64,000 nt of DNA from Haloarcula salina (lineage in GTDB: Archaea; Halobacteriota; Halobacteria; Halobacteriales; Haloarculaceae). The notes beneath the pieces are model-generated. The model was not told the DNA's origin. It searched no databases and saw only the letters and a list, made by a program, of their open reading frames with translations. Position numbers and translations under genes: made by a program. This document shows positions 52,846 through 62,216 of this stretch, in pieces. Positions within the stretch are counted from its first letter, which is position 1, and every line of letters starts with the position of its first letter. Location of the stretch: the NCBI RefSeq assembly GCF_010119195.1, contig NZ_WRXL01000005.1, positions 62,001 through 126,000 on the forward strand, written 5' to 3'.

Positions 52846-53646
52846 GTCTCACCCCCCGATTCAGCTGGCCTCGAGGGATGTCAGGGCATACCATGACACT
52901 GGTTCGTAGACGAGAATGTTTTGTTATAGACAACTTGTTACTCGGTAACATCTCTGTTCGATTAGGTCCTCCCTGACAGTCACGAGAGAGGCGAGCGTCC
53001 GTCGAAGATACCCCAAACGATACGACAGTGACAATGTTACAGATCCGCCACAGACGGTGGAAATAGTAACAGGCGGAATAAAACGGACCGTCAAATAAAA
53101 GACCGGCGTCACGGACATAGTTGAGGCAGAATGTACCCCCACAGTCCGGTCCGCATGGTAAGAATTACCTACTGCAGAGAGCGATCCCGAACGTTTTGTC
53201 ACTCGCCAGATTGGCGGCACACTTTGTCGCCGAGGAACGGTTTCAGACCGTCAGAACCTCTGACCGCGGCGATACGCCCGCTGTTGAACCCACCAACTGC
53301 GAAACCCGTCCGTCTTGACACGGTGCCAGAGAGGGAGAGTCATTTCCGAACCGCGGGATTCGGATCAGGAATCTTCGAACGAAGACGTGGCACAGATAAA
53401 CCGTCGAAGAGCGTGCACCAGGGTTCAGCCCCGGTCAAACGTTCACAACGTGAGAGGCAGGAGGTCCATGCAGTCCAGTGCAGTGACAGAGCCACTCGTC
53501 GAATACGCCCTCAGACAGCCCTCTCGGACCGGGTGAATCACACGGTCACTCCGGGTCGTGTGACGGACACTGGGAATAGAGTCACGGACGTCGGTCAGAC
53601 GGTAGAAAGGTCATAACTTTAGTTCGGAACCAACAGGTCAGTGCAA
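52846..53646. other. Long gene-free stretch between wecB and a GT4 gene
   Basis: About 800 bp. wecB's TATA-like box lies near 52921-52929 (minus strand CTATAACAAAAC), and that of the GT4 gene at 53613-53621. The frames at 53131-53616 and 53315-53536 have basic, non-haloarchaeal composition. The middle part may be the trace of a lost gene; I see no family resemblance. Confidence 0.5.
53613..53621 (+). promoter_or_regulatory. TATA-like box of the GT4 gene
   Basis: ATAACTTTA is centred about 30 nt before the ATG at 53647. Confidence 0.45.
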
Positions 53647-54834
53647 ATGAGCGTCTCAGTGTTGGCAAGCGCTGTCAACCACCCGGACGCCGTCAATCCG
53701 TACATCGGGCTCTTCAACCACCGAATCGTACGCTCGCTACGGGACGCTGAGATGTCTGTAGACGTTGTCTCCCCCCGGCCGTTTGCGCCCCCGTTCGGGC
53801 CGAAGTCGGAATACGCTGCGTTACCCGAATCCGAGGACTGGGGCGAGTACGACGTTCACCACCCGCGATTCTGGTATCTGCTCCCGAAACGATTCTTCTA
53901 CGGCAAGGCCGGTGACTCGTTCGCGGCACGCGTCCCGAGATACGTCGAGGACACCTTCGAAGTCCCCGACGTGGTACAGGCCTGTCACATCTACCTCGAC
54001 GGCTACGGGATGCTCCCGTACTGCCGGGCGCACGACGTTCCGCTGTTCGTCATCTCACACGGCCACTTCCTGAACGAGTACGAGGCGCTCCCCGGCGGAG
54101 TGCGAGCCCGCGTCGACGAGACGCTTGAAGCCAGCGCGAAGGTGCTCTGCGTGAGCGACGCGCTCGCAGACAAGGCGACCTCGCACGTGTCTGACGAGAA
54201 GGTCGAGACGGTTCCTATCGGAGCGTCGCCCGGCCGCTATCCGGTGAATCGGAAACGGCAGCTTCGAGAAGAGCTGTCCATCGACCCAGACGCGACCGTC
54301 GCGCTGTTCGTCGGCGAATTCTGCGAGCGAAAGGGGATCCCGGAACTCGTCGACGTACTCCCGCGGCTGTCGCTTCCAGACACGGAGTTCGTGTTCGTCG
54401 GACACGGCGGACCGATGCGCTGGGACCTCCAAGAGGCGCTGGTGGAGAGCGAGTTCACCGACAGACACGTCTATACAGGAATCACGTCGATGGCGCTCCG
54501 GCGGTGGCTTACGGTGGCCGACCTGCTGGTACTGCCGAGCCGATCAGAGGGGAGACCGACAGTGATCTACGAGGCGATGGCGGCTGAAACCGCGGTCCTC
54601 GGCACGGATATCGGCGGCGTCACCGAGCAGGTCTCTGACGGCGAGACCGGGGTGATTATTCCGCCGGAGGCGCCACGGAGGCTCGCCGACGCGCTGACCG
54701 CACTGCTGCGAGACCCCAACCGACTCGACAGCATGGGTCAGCGCGGGAAGGACCGACTCGTCGAGCAGGGGTGGACCTGGACGGCGTATGCCCAGCGCGT
54801 CGAGTCGCTCTACCGCGACGCACTGAGCGAGTGA
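53647..54834 (+). CDS. GT4 glycosyltransferase
   Basis: A 395-residue retaining GT-B transferase. It has VNPYIGLFNHRIVRSLRDAE at the acceptor end, VALFVGEFCERKGIPELVDVL at the start of the donor domain, and the EX7E region in SRSEGRPTVIYEAMAAETAVLGTDIGGVTEQV. It is different in sequence from the paralogous pair at 39051 and 59208. A GTG two codons upstream (53641) is the alternative start. It is convergent with the heparinase-like gene. The sugar is unknown. Confidence 0.9.
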   Translation: MSVSVLASAVNHPDAVNPYIGLFNHRIVRSLRDAEMSVDVVSPRPFAPPFGPKSEYAALPESEDWGEYDVHHPRFWYLLPKRFFYGKAGDSFAARVPRYVEDTFEVPDVVQACHIYLDGYGMLPYCRAHDVPLFVISHGHFLNEYEALPGGVRARVDETLEASAKVLCVSDALADKATSHVSDEKVETVPIGASPGRYPVNRKRQLREELSIDPDATVALFVGEFCERKGIPELVDVLPRLSLPDTEFVFVGHGGPMRWDLQEALVESEFTDRHVYTGITSMALRRWLTVADLLVLPSRSEGRPTVIYEAMAAETAVLGTDIGGVTEQVSDGETGVIIPPEAPRRLADALTALLRDPNRLDSMGQRGKDRLVEQGWTWTAYAQRVESLYRDALSE

Positions 54835-54865
54835 GTGCGCCACTGGATCCGGCCGAAAAGAGGAA

Positions 54866-56809
54866 TCAGTCGACGGTCGCTGGGAGCACCTGGGTCCGAC
54901 CGTCGAGCGAGAGTTCGACCGAAGCGGCGTCACCGCTCGATACCCCCACGGCGTCGTAGGAGTGTCGTGACAGAAGATAGCCGAGGGACACGTCCTCACC
55001 GTGGGAGTGTAATGTCAGACACGTGCGTGGGACCGACTGACCGAACGCCGGGAAATACCGGCTCTGGGAGCGCGATACGCTGCGGGCGTCGACTGGATGA
55101 CAGTACGCGAGCGGGTCCGAGTCGCGTTCCGCTCGGTGGACCTGGACACGTGATCGGTCCGGCTCGGGGTCAGGTTCGATGCGGACTGCGGGGTCGAAGT
55201 GGAGTCTGCTTCGAACACGATCCGGGGCCGACGCCGTGAGCCGATCCCAGACGAGCCACCAATCGTCACCGCCGTAGATACGACGACGGTGTCGGTATCG
55301 GCCGTCCCGTGAAATGTGCCGGGTGTAACTCCCGTCGAAGTACGCGATTCCGTCGTCGGTCCCGTACCGAATCGTCGGCTCGATGCGCCGCCCGAACAGG
55401 TAGCTCCCGCCGATCGGAATCGGTTCGAGGGCACCGTATTGGACGGTGTTGTGGGCCGCGACGCTACGGGCGTGCTGCCGTTCGTCGGTCGGGAGGTATT
55501 CGTAGACGCCCGTGTCACAGAGGAGGCGCTGTCCGTCGACCCACCAGAGAACGGCGAAGTGGTCGTTGTGCGAGTGCGCGGGGAGGTGGGGCGGGCCCAC
55601 TGCGCCGCCGTCCGCGAGCAATCGGTCCGTCCCGTCGCCGATCCAGTAATAGCCGGACGCCTCTAGTCCGTTCTGGTCCGGGAGCGGCGACTGCTCGGCC
55701 TCGGCCGAAGCGTCGATGTCGATTCCGACGGACCGCGCGTAGTCGAGGCAAGCGTCCATCGGAAGCGCCATCCCGAACGCCGCGTCGTTGAGGAGAGGGA
55801 GGCGGCCGTCTGGTGGCCGGAGGGCATCGAGGTGCCGGGCAGCAGCGGCGGTGGTCCGCCAGAGATCACGCGGAACCTCACGTCCGGTCCGCTCGAGGAG
55901 GTCACAGACCGTCAGGTAGCGGGTGAGCGTGATCACGTGATACATCGGACTCAGTTCGAAGTGTCCGCCGTCGGCGAGGAACTGTGCCGCTGCCGTCTGG
56001 AGGACGTCGACGCCTTGCCGAAGGAACCCCGAACCGTCAGCTTCGAAAAACAGCCCCGCGAGCGCGAGCGCCGCCCCGTTCTCGATGAGGTGATTCCCGC
56101 CGACGTCGTGTTCGACGTGGTTCGAGAGAAACCCCGCGTTCTTGTATATCAGCCGACGGAGCAGTCTCGCGTGCTCGGTGCCGTGGTCGTCGACAGCCCA
56201 CGCGTAGTACCGAACGAGGTGGATGACACGGAGGGAGACCGTGTGCGGCGTCCACACGCGCCGAAGGTACGCCGCGCGACCGATTTCCGTCCCATCGGCG
56301 GTCGACCAGTCGTCGATCCAGTCCCGGAGCGTCTCGGCAATCGGACGGCAGGAGTCGACGGCACCGTATCCGAGGACTGGCCAGACCAGGAAGGTAAGCC
56401 CGTAAAACTGGACCCCCCAGAGCGTCGACGGAGACGGGACCGATTCGCCGAGCCAGTCGACGCCGCGGGGACCGTCCACGGCCACGGTTCGATTTCGGAA
56501 CGTGACCTCGCCGGCTCCGAGACCGTCGGTCAGCCTCCGGAACCGCATTCGCGCAGTCGGCGACAGGCACCCGCGCAGGGTAGCGGTGTTCGCTGCGATC
56601 GGTTCCGAACGCACCGATAGCGGCTCCGGTATCGCCGACTCGTAGCGAGCGTCGAAGTCGATCGGTATGGACGGAACGACGAGATGACGGAGTTTACGCT
56701 CGGCAATCCCGAGGATCTGACGGGACTGCATGTTGCGGGCAGTGTGATACAGCAGTGGGCTCCGGCCGGCGTCCGCGAACGCCCAGAGACTCGTGTCGCT
56801 CTCACTCAT
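54866..56809 (-). CDS. Heparinase II/III-like protein
   Basis: A 647-residue protein. An N-terminal alpha/alpha-toroid-like region (about 60-390) includes the conserved GGNHLIENGAALALAGLFFE. The C-terminal heparinase II/III beta-sandwich starts with LADGGAVGPPHLPAHSHNDHFAVLWW, with the His of the active or metal site, and DTGVYEY. Family members are lyases that cleave acidic, uronate-containing polysaccharides. No signal peptide is seen at MSESDTSLW. Many such genes sit in glycan loci, and a role in trimming, or in polymer synthesis, is possible. Its start overlaps the end of the GT4 gene at 56802 by 8 nt, so the two are co-translated. Confidence 0.85.
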   Translation of the reverse strand: MSESDTSLWAFADAGRSPLLYHTARNMQSRQILGIAERKLRHLVVPSIPIDFDARYESAIPEPLSVRSEPIAANTATLRGCLSPTARMRFRRLTDGLGAGEVTFRNRTVAVDGPRGVDWLGESVPSPSTLWGVQFYGLTFLVWPVLGYGAVDSCRPIAETLRDWIDDWSTADGTEIGRAAYLRRVWTPHTVSLRVIHLVRYYAWAVDDHGTEHARLLRRLIYKNAGFLSNHVEHDVGGNHLIENGAALALAGLFFEADGSGFLRQGVDVLQTAAAQFLADGGHFELSPMYHVITLTRYLTVCDLLERTGREVPRDLWRTTAAAARHLDALRPPDGRLPLLNDAAFGMALPMDACLDYARSVGIDIDASAEAEQSPLPDQNGLEASGYYWIGDGTDRLLADGGAVGPPHLPAHSHNDHFAVLWWVDGQRLLCDTGVYEYLPTDERQHARSVAAHNTVQYGALEPIPIGGSYLFGRRIEPTIRYGTDDGIAYFDGSYTRHISRDGRYRHRRRIYGGDDWWLVWDRLTASAPDRVRSRLHFDPAVRIEPDPEPDRSRVQVHRAERDSDPLAYCHPVDARSVSRSQSRYFPAFGQSVPRTCLTLHSHGEDVSLGYLLSRHSYDAVGVSSGDAASVELSLDGRTQVLPATVD

Positions 56810-58079
56810 TCCCTGTCACCGCGCTGTCGGTTGCGTCTCCCGGGGCCGTCTCCCCGCGATCGATGAGATGGCACAGCCGTTCGTGGAGCGTCTCGGTGAT
56901 CGCCGACCGATCGTACCGGGACCGGACGTATGCCTGCCCGCTCTCGCCGAGTCGTTCGCGGTGGTCATCATCAGCGAGCAGCCGGTCGAACGCACGCGCG
57001 ATGCTATCGACGTCGCTCTCGGCGTGGATACCGCCGTTCGACGAGGCGATGAACCGCTCCACTTCACCGCGGCCGGTCGTCACGACCGGGAGTCCGGCCC
57101 CCATGTACTCGTACACTTTCGTCGGCATCGCGTAGGCGAGTTCGCCGTCATCGACGAGAGGGGCGATCCCGATATCGGCCGACGCAAGCAGCGAGGGAAT
57201 CTCCTCGTGCGGCATCGGTCCGGCGAACGTGACCGAGTCCGAAACCCCAGTGGCTTCGACCGTTTCCCGAAGTTCGGGCACGGTATCTCCGCCGCCGATC
57301 AAACGCAGTTCCACGTCCCGTTCCATCTCGCCCATCGCACGAATGCACGTACCCAGATTCTGGGCGTGACCGATGTTTCCGACGTACACGATCAGAGGGT
57401 CGTCGGACTGTTCGCTGGGTTCGACGCTGCCAGCCGACTCGAATCGGTCGACATCGACGCCGTTCGGGACGAGAAAGATCTTCTGAGAGAGGTCCGCTCC
57501 GTACTGCTGACAGAGGTGTTCGCCGAGCGTCTCGGTCGTGACGGCGATCGCATCTGCGGTCTGGAGGACGGCCCGCTGGAACCGACGACTGGTCCGTTCC
57601 AGGACGCCACCCTCAGTGATGAATCCGAGCGAAACCGACGCGTCGATCCAGAGATCGCGTACGTCGACGACCCAGGGCAGTCCCGAAACGGCCGTCACGA
57701 ATCCCGCGACGCCGGTCGAAATCGGAGGCGTCGTCGTCAGGACGGCGTCGTATCGCCGGGTTCGGACCGTCAGCCAGAGCGCCGCGTGCAGGGCAAAGGT
57801 GATGTAGTAAGCGAGTCTCGAGAGTGTTCCGGGGTCCGCTTCCGTCGGTTGCCACGCCCATAATCGCCGAACCGTGACACCGTCGACCGTCGTCTGGTTG
57901 GTCCGATACCAGTCACGATCGAACTCCCCGTGGGGAAAACACGGCGGCGGGGCAAGCACCTCGACCGCCCAGCCGTGATCCGTCATGTTCCGAGTGACGT
58001 CGTTCATTCGGGACGCGTGGCCGCTTTTGTCCGGCGGATACTGCTGTGTGACGACTGCGATCCGGTCCGTCCCGGTCAT
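56802..58079 (-). CDS. GT4 glycosyltransferase (WcaI/WbuB-like)
   Basis: A 425-residue GT-B transferase. The N-terminus VVTQQYPPDKSGHASRMNDV, followed by VLAPPPCFPHGE, is typical of the WbuB/WcaI branch, and WVVDVRDLWIDASVSLG, IVYVGNIGHAQNLGTCIRAM and a C-terminal GAGLPVVTTGRGEVERFI complete the fold. These enzymes often add L-fucose-like or amino sugars. It begins a two-gene unit with the heparinase-like gene, overlapping by 8 nt. Confidence 0.9.
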   Translation of the reverse strand: MTGTDRIAVVTQQYPPDKSGHASRMNDVTRNMTDHGWAVEVLAPPPCFPHGEFDRDWYRTNQTTVDGVTVRRLWAWQPTEADPGTLSRLAYYITFALHAALWLTVRTRRYDAVLTTTPPISTGVAGFVTAVSGLPWVVDVRDLWIDASVSLGFITEGGVLERTSRRFQRAVLQTADAIAVTTETLGEHLCQQYGADLSQKIFLVPNGVDVDRFESAGSVEPSEQSDDPLIVYVGNIGHAQNLGTCIRAMGEMERDVELRLIGGGDTVPELRETVEATGVSDSVTFAGPMPHEEIPSLLASADIGIAPLVDDGELAYAMPTKVYEYMGAGLPVVTTGRGEVERFIASSNGGIHAESDVDSIARAFDRLLADDDHRERLGESGQAYVRSRYDRSAITETLHERLCHLIDRGETAPGDATDSAVTGNE

Positions 58080-58396
58080 CGGCGTTGCCTCCTCAGCGGG
58101 AGACGTGGTCGCGTTGGAGTACGCGGGAGCGAACCACGAGCGAGGCGATCGAGGCGGTGGATTCCACCGTGGCCCGCGTATTCGGAGGTAGGTCGGCCGA
58201 TCTTCGGGATGCCGGGCACAGACTGGGTAGTCGGCATCTGACAGTCGAACCGAATCCGACTGATTTTGTTAGTTACTACCTATACGCACGGAGACATCCC
58301 TCGGACGGTTTCGAGAGCAATCAGCGTATCGTTACTCGAAGACCCCCAATTATTCAGACACGTTAACCAAGGTCACCCGACGAGAACACCCAGTAA
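58080..58396. other. Gene-free stretch between GT4 and GT2 genes
   Basis: 317 bp between divergent genes, likely to hold both promoters. AATTATTCAG near 58350 is a TATA-like candidate for the plus-strand GT2 gene with a short leader. No coding frame is supported. Confidence 0.45.
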
Positions 58397-59194
58397 ATGC
58401 CCGAGCTATCTATCATCGTCCCCACGCTGGACCCTGGCAGAGAGTTCGGGTGGGAGGAAAAAATGGCGGCGGCAGACATCGAAGTGGAGCTGCTCGTGTG
58501 TACCGAAGGGAGCGCGTCCGCAGCGAGAAACGAGGGGATTCGCGAGGCCGATGCGGACAAACTGGTCTTTCTCGATGATGACTCTGTTCCACAGGGAGAG
58601 TACTTCGACCACGTCGCGGAACTGTTGGACGAGTATCCGGCGGTTACGGGCCCGATCCGAGATACCGGGTCAACGGTAACCCGAGGGCTCTCGTCACAGT
58701 ACGACCAGGGATCCGTCGGGCATCCGACGGAAACGGTGGTCGGGTGCAACATGGCGATTCGACGTGACGTCCTCAATGACGTGGGGACGTTCGACGAACG
58801 TCTCCCGTACGGACACGAGGAGACCGAGCTGACCGATAGAATCTGTGAGTCCTACACGGTGTGGTACGACCCCGAACTGACTGTCGAACACCCGTTCGCC
58901 GACTCGCTCTCGGATTACCTCGAAAAACAGTACCGACACGGCAGGGAGTCGATACCGTACTACGAGATCAGGGACGCCGACGTCCACAAACAGATGGCCA
59001 AATTCATCTTCGTCCCGAGCCACTACATCGACTCGACCGTTCGGCGGACCGCCCTCGCCACGCTCGGCCAGGTAGTCAGCAATATCGGCATGCTGCAAGG
59101 ATACGTTCAGTACAAGCTGAAAGACACTCGACCAGCGGACACGATGTCGTCAGAGTCCGACGCAGGGACCACGGACCGAGACGGCGTACCGTAG
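58397..59194 (+). CDS. GT2 glycosyltransferase
   Basis: A 265-residue GT-A transferase: LSIIVPTLDPGREFGWEE at the start, ASAARNEGIREADADKLVFLDDDSVP with the DDD metal motif, NMAIRRDVLNDVGTFDERLPYGHEETELTDRI (acceptor loop with ED-like residues), and a C-terminal tail reaching an Asp/Ser-rich end. It is shorter at the C-terminus than the GT2 at 45815-46777, and the two are not close relatives. It is convergent with the GT4 gene at 59208. Confidence 0.88.
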   Translation: MPELSIIVPTLDPGREFGWEEKMAAADIEVELLVCTEGSASAARNEGIREADADKLVFLDDDSVPQGEYFDHVAELLDEYPAVTGPIRDTGSTVTRGLSSQYDQGSVGHPTETVVGCNMAIRRDVLNDVGTFDERLPYGHEETELTDRICESYTVWYDPELTVEHPFADSLSDYLEKQYRHGRESIPYYEIRDADVHKQMAKFIFVPSHYIDSTVRRTALATLGQVVSNIGMLQGYVQYKLKDTRPADTMSSESDAGTTDRDGVP

Positions 59195-59207
59195 CTCTCC
59201 TGAGCCG

Positions 59208-60377
59208 TCACGAAGAGGTGAGCGGTTCCGACCGCCTCTCCACTCCCTCCGTGTTTTCCACCGTCACGTAGTTCTGGATGAACGCTTCGTACTGGTCGAT
59301 CACGGCCGCCGGAGCGAAATCGTTCGCGCGTTCGACCAGCACGTCTCTCGGGAGCGGATCGTCGAGGGTCGCCTGGATAGCCGCCGCGAGTCCCTGGTCG
59401 TCGTCGACTTCCACGAGCGGGCCGTACTCACCCCCTTCGAGGATCTCCGCCGGGCCGCTGGGGCAATCGGTCGAGACGACCGGACACCCACAGGCGAGCG
59501 CCTCGATGAGGACGGTCGGGAGCCCCTCGTGAATCGACGACATCGCGAGGACGTCAGCACCGGCCATGTAGCCGTAGGGGTTGTCGACGAAGCCGGGGAA
59601 CGAAACCGCGTCTTCGATGCCCAGTTCGGCCGCCAGTTGTTCGAGTTCGTCCCGCTTGGACCCGCGACCGACGATGATCGCTCGCGTGTCCGGCCTTGCG
59701 GCGTGGACGCGTTCGAACGCGCGGAGGAACGACCCGTAGTTCTTCGCTCGCTCCAGCCGTCCGACGCCGAGGACGACGTCCAGGTCTTCGGACTCGATCC
59801 ACGGATGATCCACCGGCTCCCCGGCACGGTCCCGTACCTCGTCGACGGGGATCGGGTTGTGAAGGACGGACACCTTTTCGCGATCGACGCCGACGTACTC
59901 GACGACGCTCTGGGCGACACCCTCCGAAACGGCGACGAACTGGTCCGACCGCCCGGCGAGGCGACGCTGGAGCCACTGAACGAGTTTCTCCTTCGATTCC
60001 TCCTGCATCCCGAGGGTATTGTGGATCGTCGAGATAGCGACGGTGTCGGACCCGGTCACGAGCTGTGTGGTCAGGTGGATGACGTTGGCGTACGTCATCT
60101 GGGAGAACAACATCGCGGGCTCGCGTCGTCTGAGATAGCGTGCAAACTGCGGGACGCTCGCGCCGATTCCGAGAATCGGCACATTTGGCGTCTCGAGATC
60201 GACGAGAGTCACTTCCGCGTCAACCTCCTCGCGGAACGCACCGCGGTTGTACGACACGAGCAGGTCCACGTCGTACCCCCGCTCGGCGAGCCCGTTCGCG
60301 ACGGACACGGTCACGCGCTCGGCGCCACCAACCGTCAACGACGGGACGTAAAACGCAATCGGCCCAGTATTTACCAT
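59208..60377 (-). CDS. GT4 glycosyltransferase (copy B of a paralogous pair)
   Basis: A 389-residue GT-B transferase, close to the protein at 39051-40223. Shared parts are FYVPSLTVGGAERVTVSVAN at the start, DLDVVLGVGRLERAKNYGSF in the donor domain, and HEGLPTVLIEALACGCPVVSTDCPSGPAEI. A TATA-like sequence on the minus strand near 60405 (CACTATAAAC) lies about 30 nt before the ATG, suggesting a leaderless transcript. Both copies sit a few kilobases before a large candidate polymerase gene on the opposite strand, so the pair looks like part of a duplicated module. Confidence 0.9.
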   Translation of the reverse strand: MVNTGPIAFYVPSLTVGGAERVTVSVANGLAERGYDVDLLVSYNRGAFREEVDAEVTLVDLETPNVPILGIGASVPQFARYLRRREPAMLFSQMTYANVIHLTTQLVTGSDTVAISTIHNTLGMQEESKEKLVQWLQRRLAGRSDQFVAVSEGVAQSVVEYVGVDREKVSVLHNPIPVDEVRDRAGEPVDHPWIESEDLDVVLGVGRLERAKNYGSFLRAFERVHAARPDTRAIIVGRGSKRDELEQLAAELGIEDAVSFPGFVDNPYGYMAGADVLAMSSIHEGLPTVLIEALACGCPVVSTDCPSGPAEILEGGEYGPLVEVDDDQGLAAAIQATLDDPLPRDVLVERANDFAPAAVIDQYEAFIQNYVTVENTEGVERRSEPLTSS

Positions 60378-60792
60378 CGGTTCGTCGTACGACGCGGACG
60401 GGTTTGTTTATAGTGTCCCTACGGGAGCAATTGCCGTCAGAGTTCGCACCGCTGACATCGAAGCCGATTCGACGCGGTACTGCGACCGAAGGCGACGATC
60501 GCGCCGGTCAACGGATGGATCCACTGTACGGCGGACGTAGATGGGTGACTCGTAGGTGAGTGCCCAGCCGAGATCTGTTGTCAGGAATTGCTGTATTCAA
60601 TGTCAGACAAGGTATGCAGCGAGTGTCAGGGTCCGAACAAGCCGACATCCGTGATAAGTACCCACTCGCTGAATGTCGACAGGCGGCTGTTGAGGGGAGT
60701 ACAACATTTCTCACTCCCGGTGTAGAAAGGTGCTACTCGAAAAATACGACTATTAACTAAACCCGTCTATCGGTAAGACTCTGCCGACACAA
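60378..60792. other. Gene-free stretch between divergent GT4 genes
   Basis: 415 bp. It includes the promoter of the minus-strand GT4 gene and, at 60750-60760, a TATA-like CTATTAACTAA for the plus-strand GT4 gene, which would give a short leader. The frames at 60508-60714 and 60560-60760 do not look coding. Confidence 0.5.
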
Positions 60793-61989
60793 ATGCGTAT
60801 TCTCCGGGTCGCCCAAGACATCTTCCCTGAAACTGTCGGCGGAGCACCGTACCACATACACGCTCTCAGCCGTGATCAGGCGGCGAACGGGCACGACGTG
60901 ACGGTACTGACCGTCGCAGACGAATTGGACGAGAGAGAGATCGTCGAACGAGAGGGCTATACGCTGGTCAGACAGCCACCGAAGCTCGAACTCCTCGGCA
61001 ACCAGCTGTTCACCGATACGATCGGATACCTGCGCGGGACAGACGATTACGACATCGTTCACGCCCACTCGCATCTATTCTTTTCGAGCAATGTGACTGC
61101 GGGATACTGCCGCTACACCGACACGCCGCTTGCGGTGACGTGCCACGGACTCAATTCCCAGCGTGGGCCGTTCTGGTTTTCGCGTGCCCACCTGCGAACG
61201 CTCGGCAAGTGGACGTACGATTCGGCGGACGTGACGTTCTGCTACACCGACGTGGAGCAGTCACGGCTTCGGGAGCTCGGCGTCGACGCCGATATCGCAG
61301 TCGTCAACAACGGTATCGACACCGAACGATTCTCGCCGACCGGTCCCCAGCACGACGAGATCGAAGCGGCAGACGGACCGGCAGTCGTCTTCGTCGGCCG
61401 TCTGGTAGACGGAAAGCGCCCACAGGACGCACTCGCAGCGTTCAACACCGTTCGCGAACGGTGTCCGGACGCGAAACTGTTCTTCTGTGGGGACGGGCCG
61501 CTTCGGGAGCGCCTCGAGAGCACCGTCGCCGAGGAAGGCCTGAGCGATGCCGTTCGTTTCCTCGGACGAGTTCCCTACAGCGAGATGCCGACCGTGTTCA
61601 GAGCAGCAGATCTGTTCGTCCTCCCGAGCCGAACGGAGGGATTCCCGCGGACCGTTCTGGAGTCACTAGCCTGCGAAACGCCGGTCGTATCGAGCAATTT
61701 GGAGCAGACGGCGAAGATCGTCGATCAGACTGGGAAGACGGTGGAGGTCGGCGACGTAGCCGGGCTCGCCGACGCCATCTCGAGTCTCGTGACCGACCGG
61801 CAGCGACTGGCCGACCTCGGTGACCACGGACGGGACATCGTCACGACGAGATACGATTGGCAAGACACAGTCCGTGAAACGACGCGAGTGCTCGGTCAGA
61901 TCGCCGATATCAGTGACCCGACACCGAAAGAGCGCAAGGGACGGGCCAGCAGCCTGCCGCTCGCCCAGGACGAGCTAGACGTAAAATGA
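60793..61989 (+). CDS. GT4 glycosyltransferase
   Basis: A 398-residue GT-B transferase. It starts MRILRVAQDIFPETVGGAPY (acceptor domain with the GG-A loop), has AVVFVGRLVDGKRPQDALAAF and the EX7E region SRTEGFPRTVLESLACETPVVSS. The C-terminal 25 residues are a charged tail. It is not a close relative of the pair at 39051 and 59208. It is followed after 227 bp by the candidate polymerase on the same strand, so the two may share a role in chain extension. Confidence 0.9.
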   Translation: MRILRVAQDIFPETVGGAPYHIHALSRDQAANGHDVTVLTVADELDEREIVEREGYTLVRQPPKLELLGNQLFTDTIGYLRGTDDYDIVHAHSHLFFSSNVTAGYCRYTDTPLAVTCHGLNSQRGPFWFSRAHLRTLGKWTYDSADVTFCYTDVEQSRLRELGVDADIAVVNNGIDTERFSPTGPQHDEIEAADGPAVVFVGRLVDGKRPQDALAAFNTVRERCPDAKLFFCGDGPLRERLESTVAEEGLSDAVRFLGRVPYSEMPTVFRAADLFVLPSRTEGFPRTVLESLACETPVVSSNLEQTAKIVDQTGKTVEVGDVAGLADAISSLVTDRQRLADLGDHGRDIVTTRYDWQDTVRETTRVLGQIADISDPTPKERKGRASSLPLAQDELDVK

Positions 61990-62216
61990 TGGCTCGGGCG
62001 AGATTTGTCGGACCACAGGCCACCGGGGAACGTGTCTCCGTCGGCGACGCCACACACAACGGCTGGAAGCGTGCTGACCAGGCCGGCCAGCCACCGAGAT
62101 CGACCAGCTCTCACGTGGGGTTAACTACTGATTACTTAATAGCGGAAGAACAGAATCACGACCAAGACCTGGGCCTGTTAGCAGTTCCGGGAGTCCGCGG
62201 TCCACGAGGGTAATAT

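Noticed and set aside
53131-53616. 161-codon frame in the gap before a GT4 gene
   Set aside because: Product is rich in Arg/Ser/Thr/Pro with no domain. The overlapping frame at 53315 is equally open, a sign of non-coding GC bias.
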